Positions 8,456 through 16,867 of a DNA stretch of 64,000 nt are shown one piece after another (the first letter of the stretch is position 1; each line of letters begins with the position of its first letter). The stretch is taken from NCBI GenBank assembly GCA_021371855.1, contig JAJFVL010000052.1, forward strand, positions 136,969 to 200,968, written 5' to 3'. The stretch comes from Bacteroidales bacterium. GTDB taxonomy: Bacteria > Bacteroidota > Bacteroidia > Bacteroidales > VadinHA17. A program made the translations under genes and the position numbers. Under the pieces are notes generated by a model. The model did not search any database and was not told where the DNA came from. It saw only the letters and a program-made list of their open reading frames with translations.

Positions 8456-9283
8456 ATGTACTTTGCATCGAACATAAAATTTTTAAGGAAAAGGAGGGGC
8501 AGGACACAGGATGATGTTGCATTTGCCCTTAACCTGAAACGTTCAACCCTTAGCGGTTATGAGAACGGTGTGGCCCAGCCCGGAATAGAGATACTGATTG
8601 CTTTTTCAGGCTATTTTAACATATCTATCGATACAATCCTTAAACTGGATATATCAAAGTTGTCGGAGAGCCAGCTTGGTGAACTGGAAAGAGGATACGA
8701 TGCTTATGTTAAAGGAAGCAATCTCAGGGTACTGACAACAACCGTCAATTCTGAAAACCAGGAGAACATTGAGCTGGTTCCTGAGAAGGCAAAGGCAGGT
8801 TATGCAACCGGGTATGCTGATCCGGAGTATATTGGCGAACTGCCGGTATTTACGTTACCGTTTCTTTCAAACAAAAAGAAATACAGGACTTTTCAGCTGA
8901 AAGGCGACTCTATGCTTCCTATTCCTGATGGCTCATGGGTAACGGGTGAGTATCTTCAGGACTGGACGGAGATTATCAGCGGAAAAGCTTATGTGGTATT
9001 TACCCTCGACAACGGGATTGTCTTTAAGGTAGTTGAAAACAATCTTAGAACAGACGGCAAGCTTGTTCTCTATTCCCTGAACCCGGTTTATGAACCTTAT
9101 GAAGTTCACGTAAATGAGGTTAAGGAAATATGGAAATTCGTTAACTATATAAGCAGTGAACTGCCTGATCCTGTGCTGCCTGAAAAACAGCTTTTCCAGG
9201 CAGTGGCAGGGATGAAACATGATCTTGAGAGGATAAAAGCCAAACTCGGGAATGACATTTCTGATATCAATGAAGAGATCTGA
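8456..9283 (+). CDS. LexA-like repressor: XRE helix-turn-helix plus S24 peptidase domain
   Basis: A 275-residue regulator. Residues 1-65 form an XRE-type DNA-binding domain (NIKFLRKRRGRTQDDVAFAL, then RSTLSGYENG). Residues about 110-235 form a LexA/UmuD/CI-type S24 domain. The nucleophile serine is in GDSMLP, and the general-base lysine is probably the one in GIVFKVV. An Ala-Gly in KAKAGYATGY is a candidate self-cleavage site. By family knowledge such proteins cleave themselves when RecA filaments form and then release their targets; here those are probably its own gene and the divergent dinB-dnaE pair. The start MYFASNIKFL fits closely to the helix-turn-helix domain. Its last codons lie in a 19-bp duplication that alters only the extreme C-terminus. 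True LexA uses a winged helix, so the symbol is withheld. Confidence 0.88.
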   Translation: MYFASNIKFLRKRRGRTQDDVAFALNLKRSTLSGYENGVAQPGIEILIAFSGYFNISIDTILKLDISKLSESQLGELERGYDAYVKGSNLRVLTTTVNSENQENIELVPEKAKAGYATGYADPEYIGELPVFTLPFLSNKKKYRTFQLKGDSMLPIPDGSWVTGEYLQDWTEIISGKAYVVFTLDNGIVFKVVENNLRTDGKLVLYSLNPVYEPYEVHVNEVKEIWKFVNYISSELPDPVLPEKQLFQAVAGMKHDLERIKAKLGNDISDINEEI

Positions 9284-9297
9284 TATCAATGAAGAGA
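9260..9297. repeat. 19-bp perfect tandem duplication over the stop codon of the LexA-like gene
   Basis: TCTGATATCAATGAAGAGA is present at 9260-9278 and again at 9279-9297. The second copy brings in the TGA stop at 9281-9283. Without the duplication the frame would read on through GAG AAA TAA, so the change affects only the last residue. Confidence 0.95.
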
Positions 9298-9347
9298 AAT
9301 AATCAGGAATTTTATTAAGAAAAATCACATAGAGTGAAATTTCCAGG

Positions 9348-9887
9348 TTATTCTTTTGTCAATTCAATTATGAGCTGAATGATCTTCTCATTCTCTGTTT
9401 CAGGGATTTTCCCTTTGTAAACAGCTCTGCAGATTCTGTTCTTATCCAATATTACAACACTATAACTATCTTTTGGTAACCCCCATGAATTCTGTAGTTT
9501 GGCATTATAATCAAAAAGAATGGTGGTCTCGTATTTTTTTGCCTTGTTGCCTGCAATAATGCGGATGAGACCGTTAGGCTTCCATGTCGATTTGCAGTCT
9601 ACGATCCCGAATCCCTTAAAATAATCTTTGTTTATCCGTTTGTCAATGTCTGTTGCCTTATCGATAGCATCATTAAACTGATCGTTCAGGTCTGATTCGT
9701 CGGGATCAACGTAATTGATCTGAAGAACTTTCCCGGGCCATGAATTCATTGAAAAGTCTTTTTTATCTGCATCTGTGAAGACCCATTCCGGCGCTTTCAT
9801 GCCTACTTCAAGCTTAGAACCTGTCTGACTATGAATCGAAATAACAGTCAGAGAAATGAAAAGAAAAGTTAAGAACATCTTTTTCAT
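9348..9887 (-). CDS. YtfJ-family thioredoxin-like exported protein
   Basis: A 179-residue protein with a signal peptide (MKKMFLTFLFISLTVISIHSQ). The mature part resembles the YtfJ/HI0045 family, a thioredoxin-fold group without the CxxC pair: VGMKAPEW at the start, INYVDPDESDLND after the first strand, a single cysteine in GIVDCKSTWKPN, and a SYSVVILDKNRICRAVYKGKI strand pair. No redox-active CxxC is present, so thiol-disulfide exchange of the usual kind is unlikely. The cellular role of the family is not established. It is transcribed away from bipA and towards the LexA-like gene. Confidence 0.7.
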   Translation of the reverse strand: MKKMFLTFLFISLTVISIHSQTGSKLEVGMKAPEWVFTDADKKDFSMNSWPGKVLQINYVDPDESDLNDQFNDAIDKATDIDKRINKDYFKGFGIVDCKSTWKPNGLIRIIAGNKAKKYETTILFDYNAKLQNSWGLPKDSYSVVILDKNRICRAVYKGKIPETENEKIIQLIIELTKE

Positions 9888-9977
9888 ACTTACACTATTA
9901 TGATTAGGTAATAAATATATGAATATTTTAACATAAATTAATTTTTAATTTTTTATTATTTATCCCCATAACAATAT

Positions 9978-9985
9978 TACTTTTG
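9978..9985 (+). promoter_or_regulatory. Bacteroidota -7 box upstream of bipA
   Basis: TACTTTTG matches TAnnTTTG exactly and lies 17 bases before the bipA ATG at 10003, implying a leader of about 10 bases. No clear TTTG -33 element is seen in the AT-rich sequence before it. Confidence 0.45.
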
Positions 9986-10002
9986 CGGTCTAATTAATTT
10001 AT

Positions 10003-11793
10003 ATGCAATTAATAAGAAATATTGCGATCATTGCACACGTCGATCATGGAAAAACCACTCTGGTTGACAAGATTATAAAGGAATGCAATGTGCTTGATCA
10101 GAGGAAAGAGGCGGGTGATCTTATTCTTGACAGTAACGATCTTGAACGCGAAAGAGGGATAACAATCATTTCCAAGAATGTCTCTGTAAAATACAAGGGT
10201 GTTAAAATTAACATTATCGATACACCGGGTCACGCTGATTTTGGAGGTGAAGTTGAGCGGGTGCTTAAAATGGCCGACGGTGTTTTGTTGCTTGTTGATG
10301 CTTTTGAAGGACCAATGCCCCAGACAAGATTCGTCCTTGAAAAAGCAATAAATCTGGGTCTTAAACCGATTGTTGTTGTCAATAAAGTAGATAAACCTAA
10401 TTGCAGACCGGATGAGGTACAACAGGATATCTTCGAGTTAATGTATAATCTTGATGCATCGGATAATCAGCTTGATTTTGCTACTGTATTCGGTTCATCA
10501 AAGCAAGGATGGATGAGCGGTGACTGGAAAAAGCCGACAGACAATATCAAATTCCTCCTTGATACGATTCTCAAAGAGATACCTGAACCACTTTATGTGG
10601 AAGGGACTGCCCAGATGCAGGTTGCTTCACTTGATTATTCCAGTTTTGTAGGAAGAATTGCAATAGGTCGTGTGTTCAGAGGCGATATAAAGGTTGGCGT
10701 TGACTATACCTTATGCAAACGCGATGGTGTGGTTAAGAAAGTGAGGGTTAAAGAACTCATGGTTTTTGAAGGCCTTGGAAGAGTTAAGACAGACAGTGTC
10801 AGATGTGGTGATTTATGTGCCGTTATCGGACTTGATGACTTCGAGATAGGGGATACCCTGGCTGACCTGATTGCACCGGAAGCTTTGCAGAGAATCGAAG
10901 TGGATGAACCTACTATGAGTATGGTCTTTACAATAAATAACTCGCCCTGGTTTGGAAAAGAAGGCAAGTATGTCACTTCACGTCATCTGCGGACAAGATT
11001 AATGCTTGAAACAGAGAAAAATCTTGCTCTTAAGGTTGAACTGACAAATTCAGAAGATACCTTCAATGTCTTTGGGAGAGGAATTCTTCATCTCTCCATA
11101 CTTATAGAGACTATGCGACGTGAGGGATATGAATTCCAGGTAGGTAAGCCAAAGGTTATCTTAAAGACAATAGATGGCATTAAATCAGAGCCTTATGAAA
11201 CTCTGACTATTGATGTACCTTCTGATTATTCAGGGAAAGCTATTGAACTTGTTTCGCAGAGAAAAGGTGAAATGGCTGTTATTGAACCCAAGGGTGACCT
11301 TATTCATCTTGAGTTTGATATTCCGTCAAGAGGGATAATCGGATTAAGGAATAACATGCTTACAGCTACAGCCGGTGAAGCTGTTATGTATCACCGTTTC
11401 AGGGCATACGATAAATATAAAGGCGATGATCTTCTTCCAAAACAGAATGGTTCACTTGTTTCTCTCGAAGAGGGAATGGCTACAGCCTACGCACTTAACA
11501 AACTTCAGGACAGAGGAAGATTCTTTGTAGATCCTGGAGAACAGGTGTATAAGGGCCAGGTAATCGGCGAATATACACGGCCAAATGATGTTGAAGTTAA
11601 TGTTGTAAAAGGGAAAAAGCTTACAAATATGAGAGCATCAGGGTCAGATGATACCCTCAGGATTGCTCCGAAACTGAAATTCTCACTTGAGGAATCAATG
11701 GAGCACATTAAAGATGACGAATATCTTGAAATTACTCCTTTAAATCTAAGAATGAGAAAAATGCCTGTTTACAGGGGTTGCAGCAACAACTGA
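10003..11793 (+). CDS. typA: Translational GTPase TypA/BipA
   Basis: A 596-residue ribosome-associated GTPase of the elongation factor G superfamily. The G-domain motifs are complete: AHVDHGKTT (G1), RGITI (G2), DTPGHADFGG (G3) and NKVDK (G4). A domain II (VGRIAIGRVFRG), EF-G-like domains III and V, and the BipA-specific C-terminal domain (QNGSLVSLEEGMATAYAL) follow. Length is normal for the family. BipA acts in ribosome assembly and stress or cold adaptation. The gene appears monocistronic, with its own -7 box. Confidence 0.96.
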   Translation: MQLIRNIAIIAHVDHGKTTLVDKIIKECNVLDQRKEAGDLILDSNDLERERGITIISKNVSVKYKGVKINIIDTPGHADFGGEVERVLKMADGVLLLVDAFEGPMPQTRFVLEKAINLGLKPIVVVNKVDKPNCRPDEVQQDIFELMYNLDASDNQLDFATVFGSSKQGWMSGDWKKPTDNIKFLLDTILKEIPEPLYVEGTAQMQVASLDYSSFVGRIAIGRVFRGDIKVGVDYTLCKRDGVVKKVRVKELMVFEGLGRVKTDSVRCGDLCAVIGLDDFEIGDTLADLIAPEALQRIEVDEPTMSMVFTINNSPWFGKEGKYVTSRHLRTRLMLETEKNLALKVELTNSEDTFNVFGRGILHLSILIETMRREGYEFQVGKPKVILKTIDGIKSEPYETLTIDVPSDYSGKAIELVSQRKGEMAVIEPKGDLIHLEFDIPSRGIIGLRNNMLTATAGEAVMYHRFRAYDKYKGDDLLPKQNGSLVSLEEGMATAYALNKLQDRGRFFVDPGEQVYKGQVIGEYTRPNDVEVNVVKGKKLTNMRASGSDDTLRIAPKLKFSLEESMEHIKDDEYLEITPLNLRMRKMPVYRGCSNN

Positions 11794-11831
11794 ACGGATC
11801 ATTAGGCTGCTCTCTACCTGGGAAATAGCAT

Positions 11832-12494
11832 TCAATACTCGTTTAGAAAATCATTTAATGGTTTCATTGCTTTTGAAACCTTTATGACATGATCAAAAAA
11901 ATCAGGCTTCAGAACATCATTATCTGATACTTCATTTACCACGAGATAGCTTTTATATTTAATAAGATCCAGATAAGGATGGTCCGAAGGGTAGCCCTTA
12001 GGCGCTTTTTTAAGTTTTTCTCCGTCAAGTTCCCTGAAATATCTTATAAAATCTTTTGAGTTGATGATTTTTAAAAATTCTTCAGGTTTTTCATCAATTT
12101 TTTCTCTTATTGCGGATAACCATGGTGTCGGAGGCATGTAAGCGCCACCGCAAATTATGCTTTTACCCGGTTCAATATGAAAATAATAACCGGCATATTT
12201 GTCGCCGTTTTTCTTACCGCCACGGGTAATAAATGCTCCAAGATGACTTTTATAAAGAGTTTTATCGTTTGAAAACCGGATATCACGATTGATCCTGTAG
12301 GTACAACTTTTAACTTCAAGTCCCCGCAGAATCGGATCAAAAGTGGAAATCTCATCTATAACTGCCTGAACAAATAATTCATAATTTGTTCTTGCTTCAT
12401 TATATCTGGCTCGGTTCTGAGCGAACCAGTCTCTGTCATTGTGATTCTTAAGATCTGAAAGAAACTGGATTGTGGATTTTTGAATCTGATTCAT
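11832..12494 (-). CDS. DUF2461 family protein
   Basis: A 220-residue cytoplasmic protein matching the DUF2461 family (TIGR02453) in length and signature: FLSDLKNHNDRDWFAQNRARYNEA at the start, then YRINRDIRFSNDKTLYKSHLGAFI and YYFHIEPGKSIICGGAY. The function of the family is unknown. It is convergent with typA and has no obvious partner gene. Confidence 0.85.
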   Translation of the reverse strand: MNQIQKSTIQFLSDLKNHNDRDWFAQNRARYNEARTNYELFVQAVIDEISTFDPILRGLEVKSCTYRINRDIRFSNDKTLYKSHLGAFITRGGKKNGDKYAGYYFHIEPGKSIICGGAYMPPTPWLSAIREKIDEKPEEFLKIINSKDFIRYFRELDGEKLKKAPKGYPSDHPYLDLIKYKSYLVVNEVSDNDVLKPDFFDHVIKVSKAMKPLNDFLNEY

Positions 12495-12656
12495 AATTAC
12501 TTGGATTTTCAGGCAAGAATGTTACAAGTTTAATGATTTTTTCAATATGAATGATTCTGCAAACAGCACATTTCTCAATTGATACGCAACAATAGGGTAG
12601 GAGGAATTGCCTCTGATTGATTTTTGCTCTTTTTACAAATGCCTTTCAAAATATTG

Positions 12657-12664
12657 TATATTTG
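12657..12664 (+). promoter_or_regulatory. Bacteroidota -7 box upstream of the murein endopeptidase gene
   Basis: TATATTTG matches TAnnTTTG exactly, 25 bases before the ATG at 12690. It would drive the endopeptidase-epimerase-hydrolase group. Confidence 0.45.
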
Positions 12665-12689
12665 AAATGTCTGTTGATGGATTTTAACT

Positions 12690-13877
12690 ATGAATAAACT
12701 TCATAAAATGAAACGATTTTTCTTTATTACCGGGTTTCTTCCGGTAATCCTTCTTCTCATAGCTGGATGCCAGTCTTCTTTTAGCAGTGATAAACTGGCC
12801 GATATAGATAGAATCTCTAAAAAGTGGGTTCCTGACCAGAGAGAAGGAATCTGTTCTGTGACTGTAACTAAAGGCAAAGGAGGAACATTAATTCTTCGTG
12901 GAGAAACAACTGTTCCGCAAGCAAAGGATGAGATTATAAAAGTATTGAAAAGTCAAAATATTTCACTTATTGATAGTATTTTACTTCTTCCTGACACTTC
13001 AAAAAGTGATAAATGCTGGGGATTGGCTTCACTGAGTGTTATTACTCTCAGAAAAGAACCTGATCATGCCGCTGAAATGGCATCGCAGGAACCTATGGGT
13101 ACTCCTGTACTTGTACTTAAAGATGAGGATTCCTGGATTTTGGTTCAAACACCTGACAGATATATTGGATGGACTGAAAAATCATGCGTTACCTTGTTTA
13201 CAAAGGAAGAAATTGAAAACTGGAAAAGAGAAGAGAGGCTTATATATCTTGAGAATTCGGGCAGTATTTATTCTTCTGTTGACGAATCGGGAATTGTGAG
13301 TGATATTGTAGCCGGGTGTATATTTGTAAAAACCGGCGAATCAAAAGATTATTTAAAGATTGAGTTTCCTGACGGACGCGAAGGATATGTTAAGGAAAAG
13401 GCTGTAATGGATTTTAATATCTGGAAGTCAAAGGTGTCCGGAACTGAAGAAAATGTATGCAGGACAGCGTTAAAATTTAATGGTTTACCTTATTTATGGG
13501 GAGCTTCCTCACCCAAAGCTGTTGATTGCAGCGGTCTGGCAAAGTCAGTTTATTTTATGAATGGTATCATCCTGGCACGTGATGCTTCATTACAGGCTGA
13601 GCATGGTCTTTCAGTGAATATTTCGGACGGATACGGACAGCTGAAGAAAGGCGATCTCCTTTTTTTCGGATCAGGCTCACATGTGTCACATGTTGCAATT
13701 TATATTGGCGACAGCGAGTATATTCATGCATCCGGAAGAGTCAGGATCAGCAGCCTCGATTCCACCAGAACCAATTATAGCAAGTATCGGAAAAGCTCAT
13801 TTCTGATTGCACGTCGGATCATTGGTTCGGCAAATGACCAGGGGATTGTACCTGTACGTGATCATAAATGGTATTGA
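12690..13877 (+). CDS. NlpC/P60 murein endopeptidase lipoprotein (YkfC-like)
   Basis: A 395-residue lipoprotein with signal and lipobox LLLIAGC near residue 27. Two bacterial SH3-like regions precede a C-terminal NlpC/P60 (C40) domain. The catalytic triad is visible: Cys280 in KAVDCSGLAK, His334 in SHVSHVAIY and His346 in YIHASG. The layout matches the gamma-D-glutamyl-L-diamino acid endopeptidases of the YkfC type, which trim murein peptides to L-Ala-D-Glu. The next gene encodes an L-Ala-D/L-Glu epimerase, which strongly supports that role. A second ATG at 12708 is an alternative start and gives a more typical signal peptide. Confidence 0.88.
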   Translation: MNKLHKMKRFFFITGFLPVILLLIAGCQSSFSSDKLADIDRISKKWVPDQREGICSVTVTKGKGGTLILRGETTVPQAKDEIIKVLKSQNISLIDSILLLPDTSKSDKCWGLASLSVITLRKEPDHAAEMASQEPMGTPVLVLKDEDSWILVQTPDRYIGWTEKSCVTLFTKEEIENWKREERLIYLENSGSIYSSVDESGIVSDIVAGCIFVKTGESKDYLKIEFPDGREGYVKEKAVMDFNIWKSKVSGTEENVCRTALKFNGLPYLWGASSPKAVDCSGLAKSVYFMNGIILARDASLQAEHGLSVNISDGYGQLKKGDLLFFGSGSHVSHVAIYIGDSEYIHASGRVRISSLDSTRTNYSKYRKSSFLIARRIIGSANDQGIVPVRDHKWY

Positions 13878-13895
13878 TAAGAAAATAGTTTTCAA

Positions 13896-14021
13896 ACATG
13901 TGGGTTCTCCCGCCTTGGCGGGAACCTTTAAAAATAATACGTATGAAACCCACATGATTGATCCAAGAATGAATATAATTCATTTTCAATCATGTGCGGT
14001 TCCATCTGACCTTTAAAAATA
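13896..14021. repeat. Multi-hairpin intergenic repeat cluster
   Basis: The gap between the endopeptidase and epimerase genes is a set of nested inverted repeats. CATGTGGGTT (13897-13906) pairs with AACCCACATG (13947-13956) and encloses a CCCGCC/GGCGGG hairpin (about 13909-13922). ACATGATTGA (13952-13961) pairs with TCAATCATGT (13986-13995) around an AATGAAT/ATTCATT hairpin. The tails CCTTTAAAAATAA occur twice (near 13925 and 14010). Related sequences are at 15203, 39799 and 63806. Confidence 0.8.
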
Positions 14022-14033
14022 AACTACATACAG

Positions 14034-15164
14034 ATGAAAACAAGAAGGAAATTCATAAAAGACTGCGGAATGATTGCCGGAGGAGCCGGTTTTACATATT
14101 TATCATCAGGTTATCCTGAAATCCAAAACTTTAAACGAAGCGGTGAGGGAATAAAATTACGTTTCAGACCGTACGAACTTAATCTGCAGCATGTTTTCAC
14201 ACTTGCATCAAGTTCGAGGAGCACAACTCCGGCGATGCTGACAGAAATTGAATATGAGAACGTCATCGGATATGGCGAGGCATCAATGCCTCCTTATCTG
14301 GGCGAAAGTATTGAAACTGTAAATTCATTCCTTAAGCTGGTTGACCTGTCTCAGTTTGACAATCCATTTCTTATGGAAGATATTCTGACTTATGTTGACC
14401 ACCTGGCTCCCGGTAACTATGCTGCAAAAGCATCTGTTGATATTGCGCTTCACGATCTGGTAGGAAAACTTATGAACCAACCTTGGTACAGGATCTTGGG
14501 ACTTAATCCGGAACACACGCCAAATACTTCATTTACAATAGGTATAGATAAGCCCGACGTGGTCAGAGAAAAAGTTAAGGAAGCTAAACCTTATAAAATC
14601 CTCAAGGTTAAACTTGGACAGGGGAATGACAGGGAGATGATTCAGTCAGTAAGAAATGGAACAGATAAACCTATTTGTGTTGATGTTAACCAGGGCTGGA
14701 CGGACCGTAACATGGCGCTCGATACGATAAACTGGCTGAAGGAGCAAGGAGTTATCTTTGTTGAACAACCAATGTCAAAAAAAGCTGTTGATGACATAAG
14801 CTGGCTGACGCAGAATAGTCCTCTGCCGATAATAGCCGACGAAGCAGTGCAGGTAACTGCCGATATTATGAAGGTTCACGGGATCTACAGCGGAATAAAT
14901 ATCAAGCTCATGAAATGCGGCGGGATGCGGGCTGCATACACGATGATAAGATTAGCCAGGGCTCTCGATATGAAGGTGATGATAGGTTGTATGACTGAGA
15001 CATCGTGTGCTGTAACTGCGGCAGCACAACTTTCTCCTCTTGTCGACTGGGCTGATCTTGATGGTAATCTGCTGATCAGCAATGATGTTTACGAAGGAAT
15101 CAAAATAGTCGATGGCAAGATTATATTACCTGATTTACCAGGAATCGGAATAAGAAAAAGTTAA
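14034..15164 (+). CDS. Dipeptide epimerase (L-Ala-D/L-Glu epimerase type), exported
   Basis: A 376-residue enolase-superfamily enzyme. The first 30 residues form a twin-arginine-like signal (KTRRKFIKDCGMIAGGAGF). The acid-base lysine motif KVK is at about 191-193 (ILKVKLGQ). The metal ligands are in CVDVNQGW, FVEQPM and IADEAVQ, and the second catalytic lysine is in INIKLMKCGG. This arrangement is typical of muconate-lactonizing-type dipeptide epimerases. Following a YkfC-like endopeptidase, it most likely converts L-Ala-D-Glu from murein to L-Ala-L-Glu. The gap to the previous gene (156 bases) is filled by hairpin repeats. Confidence 0.9.
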   Translation: MKTRRKFIKDCGMIAGGAGFTYLSSGYPEIQNFKRSGEGIKLRFRPYELNLQHVFTLASSSRSTTPAMLTEIEYENVIGYGEASMPPYLGESIETVNSFLKLVDLSQFDNPFLMEDILTYVDHLAPGNYAAKASVDIALHDLVGKLMNQPWYRILGLNPEHTPNTSFTIGIDKPDVVREKVKEAKPYKILKVKLGQGNDREMIQSVRNGTDKPICVDVNQGWTDRNMALDTINWLKEQGVIFVEQPMSKKAVDDISWLTQNSPLPIIADEAVQVTADIMKVHGIYSGINIKLMKCGGMRAAYTMIRLARALDMKVMIGCMTETSCAVTAAAQLSPLVDWADLDGNLLISNDVYEGIKIVDGKIILPDLPGIGIRKS

Positions 15165-15202
15165 CTGGGTATTATTTTCTTGTCAGGAGAGCTTACTGAA
15201 GT

Positions 15203-15241
15203 AAATCATGTGTGGGTTCTCCAGCCTAGGCGGTAACCTTA
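15203..15241. repeat. Second copy of the hairpin repeat, after the epimerase gene
   Basis: The stretch from AATCATGTGTGGGTTCT to CGGTAACCTTA aligns along its length with the copy at 13893-13930, with a few substitutions and a 2-base difference. It contains the imperfect hairpin GCCTAGGC. The two copies flank the epimerase gene in the same orientation. Confidence 0.75.
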
Positions 15242-15284
15242 AACTAAGAATTATTTATGGATGAAATATTAATATAGATACATA

Positions 15285-16637
15285 ATGACAAGAAAGAAAA
15301 TATTTTACGGAGTTATGCTGGCCTTGATGACATTCCTGATCAGCTCGGTTATTTATACTAATTCGTTAATTACGATTATTACCGGCTATGCTGCAAAAAA
15401 TCTGGGTTCTGCTGTTTTTGTATCACATAGAGAGCCTGCGAACGTTGAAACCACTGACCTGAATTTTTCATTTATCAGGTTTGCAAAAAACAGTGTAAAC
15501 TATAATGAAAAAAGCGTCACAAGCCATTTCCTGTGGGGTAAATCGAAAGCAATTTACAGGGATGGATTTGGAGTTACCCTGTTAAGAGGTACTACGGAAG
15601 AAACCCTCCGCCGTAAGAACTACCCGGTAAATATTAAACCAGCATATTCTCAGGATACCATCCCATGGCCACTCGGGAACATATTCCATGATACTGTGAC
15701 AGGTATCGATCGTGTTGCTCTTGATAATATTACAAAAAGGTTAATCAACGATAATGCGTACAAAGGGAATGCTTTTGCATTTATGGTATTATATAAAGGT
15801 ATTCCTGTTGCAGAAGCATATAAACCACAGTTCAATCAAAGCACACGGTTTATTAGCTGGTCGATGGCTAAAAGTTTCACAAATGCCATGGTCGGAATAC
15901 TTGTAAAAGAGGGTAAGATTGATATTAATAAGCCGGTAGACATTGAAGAATGGAAGAACGATGAAAGAAGAAAGATAACTCTGAACAACCTGATGCAAAT
16001 GCAAAGTGGATTAAAATGGAATGAGAATTACGGGAACAGGTCTGATGTTACTGTAATGCTTCATTGTGAAAGCGATATGAGCCATTTTGCTGTTGACCAG
16101 CCATTGGAGCATCAGCCTGGATCTTTCTGGTACTATTCTTCAGGTACATCAAATATTGTGACATATCTAATACGGAAACAATTCAGCAGTGACACTTCAT
16201 ATTATGCTTTTGCACATACTCAACTTCTTAATAAGGCAGGAATGCCTGATGCTGTTTTTGAAGTAGATCCTTCAGGGACTTTAGTTGGGTCATCATACCT
16301 TTATGCCACAGCCCGCGATTTTGCACGTTTTGGATTGCTGTATCTGAACGACGGAGTGTTTAATGGAGAACGGATATTGCCAGAGGGATGGGTAAAATAC
16401 ACTACATCAGCTGCTTCGGCAAGTAAGGGAGAATACGGGGCATTTTTCTGGCTGAACAAAGGGAAAAAGCTGCCATCGGTACCTGAAGATATGTTTATGT
16501 GTAACGGACATGACGGTCAGAGAATTTTTATTATACCGTCAGAAGAATTAGTGGTTGTTGTTCTGGGCTTTTCGCCGGCATTAAAAGGAGGAATGGATTT
16601 TGACAGGCTACTGAAAGATATTATAAGCACCATTTAA
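15285..16637 (+). CDS. Serine hydrolase, class C beta-lactamase fold
   Basis: A 450-residue protein with an N-terminal membrane segment or uncleaved signal (about residues 7-28). The beta-lactamase-related domain has the nucleophile motif SMAK (Ser193, in ISWSMAKSF), the second motif YSS (in FWYYSSGTSN) and an HDGQ near the C-terminus in place of the KTG-type motif. The arrangement resembles 6-aminohexanoate-oligomer hydrolases and D-Ala-D-Ala-directed esterases more than true beta-lactamases. As the last member of the murein-peptide group it may act on peptide or amide bonds in the periplasm; the substrate is inferred from context only. Confidence 0.82.
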   Translation: MTRKKIFYGVMLALMTFLISSVIYTNSLITIITGYAAKNLGSAVFVSHREPANVETTDLNFSFIRFAKNSVNYNEKSVTSHFLWGKSKAIYRDGFGVTLLRGTTEETLRRKNYPVNIKPAYSQDTIPWPLGNIFHDTVTGIDRVALDNITKRLINDNAYKGNAFAFMVLYKGIPVAEAYKPQFNQSTRFISWSMAKSFTNAMVGILVKEGKIDINKPVDIEEWKNDERRKITLNNLMQMQSGLKWNENYGNRSDVTVMLHCESDMSHFAVDQPLEHQPGSFWYYSSGTSNIVTYLIRKQFSSDTSYYAFAHTQLLNKAGMPDAVFEVDPSGTLVGSSYLYATARDFARFGLLYLNDGVFNGERILPEGWVKYTTSAASASKGEYGAFFWLNKGKKLPSVPEDMFMCNGHDGQRIFIIPSEELVVVVLGFSPALKGGMDFDRLLKDIISTI

Positions 16638-16683
16638 AAATTAATGAAGATTTCATACCCGGCTATCAGGATATTTCAGTAAT

Positions 16684-16740
16684 TACCGTTGGTTGAAGCC
16701 AACGGTATAAAGATTCTATTTATAAAGGACTTTAGTCCTT
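16684..16740. repeat. Paired REP-like hairpins downstream of the hydrolase gene
   Basis: TACCGTTGG (16684-16692) pairs perfectly with CCAACGGTA (16699-16707) around six bases. Seventeen bases on, AAGGACT (16725-16731) pairs with AGTCCTT (16734-16740). Two palindromes with a GGACTTTAGTCC core are typical of REP/BIME elements mobilised by IS200-like Y1 transposases (RAYTs). No such transposase is present in this window. Confidence 0.6.
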
Positions 16741-16867
16741 ACCGGTTACAAATTTTCAAATGCCTATAATTAATATTATGTAAAATAGAACTATTTTATT
16801 ACAAATTCTGAATGATTAATCTATAATATAGTAAAAAGCAAAACAGCACCCCGATCAAGGGCATCTC

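Noticed and set aside
14034..15164. Muconate cycloisomerase or mandelate racemase assignment
   Set aside because: The KVK motif, metal ligands and adjacent YkfC-like endopeptidase favour a dipeptide epimerase.
15285..16637. True class C beta-lactamase (antibiotic resistance)
   Set aside because: The KTG motif is replaced, the N-terminus is membrane-anchored, and the neighbours point to peptide turnover; resistance cannot be claimed.
16684..16740. Intrinsic terminator of the hydrolase gene
   Set aside because: Neither hairpin is followed by a T tract, and a proper bidirectional terminator lies at 16868-16903.
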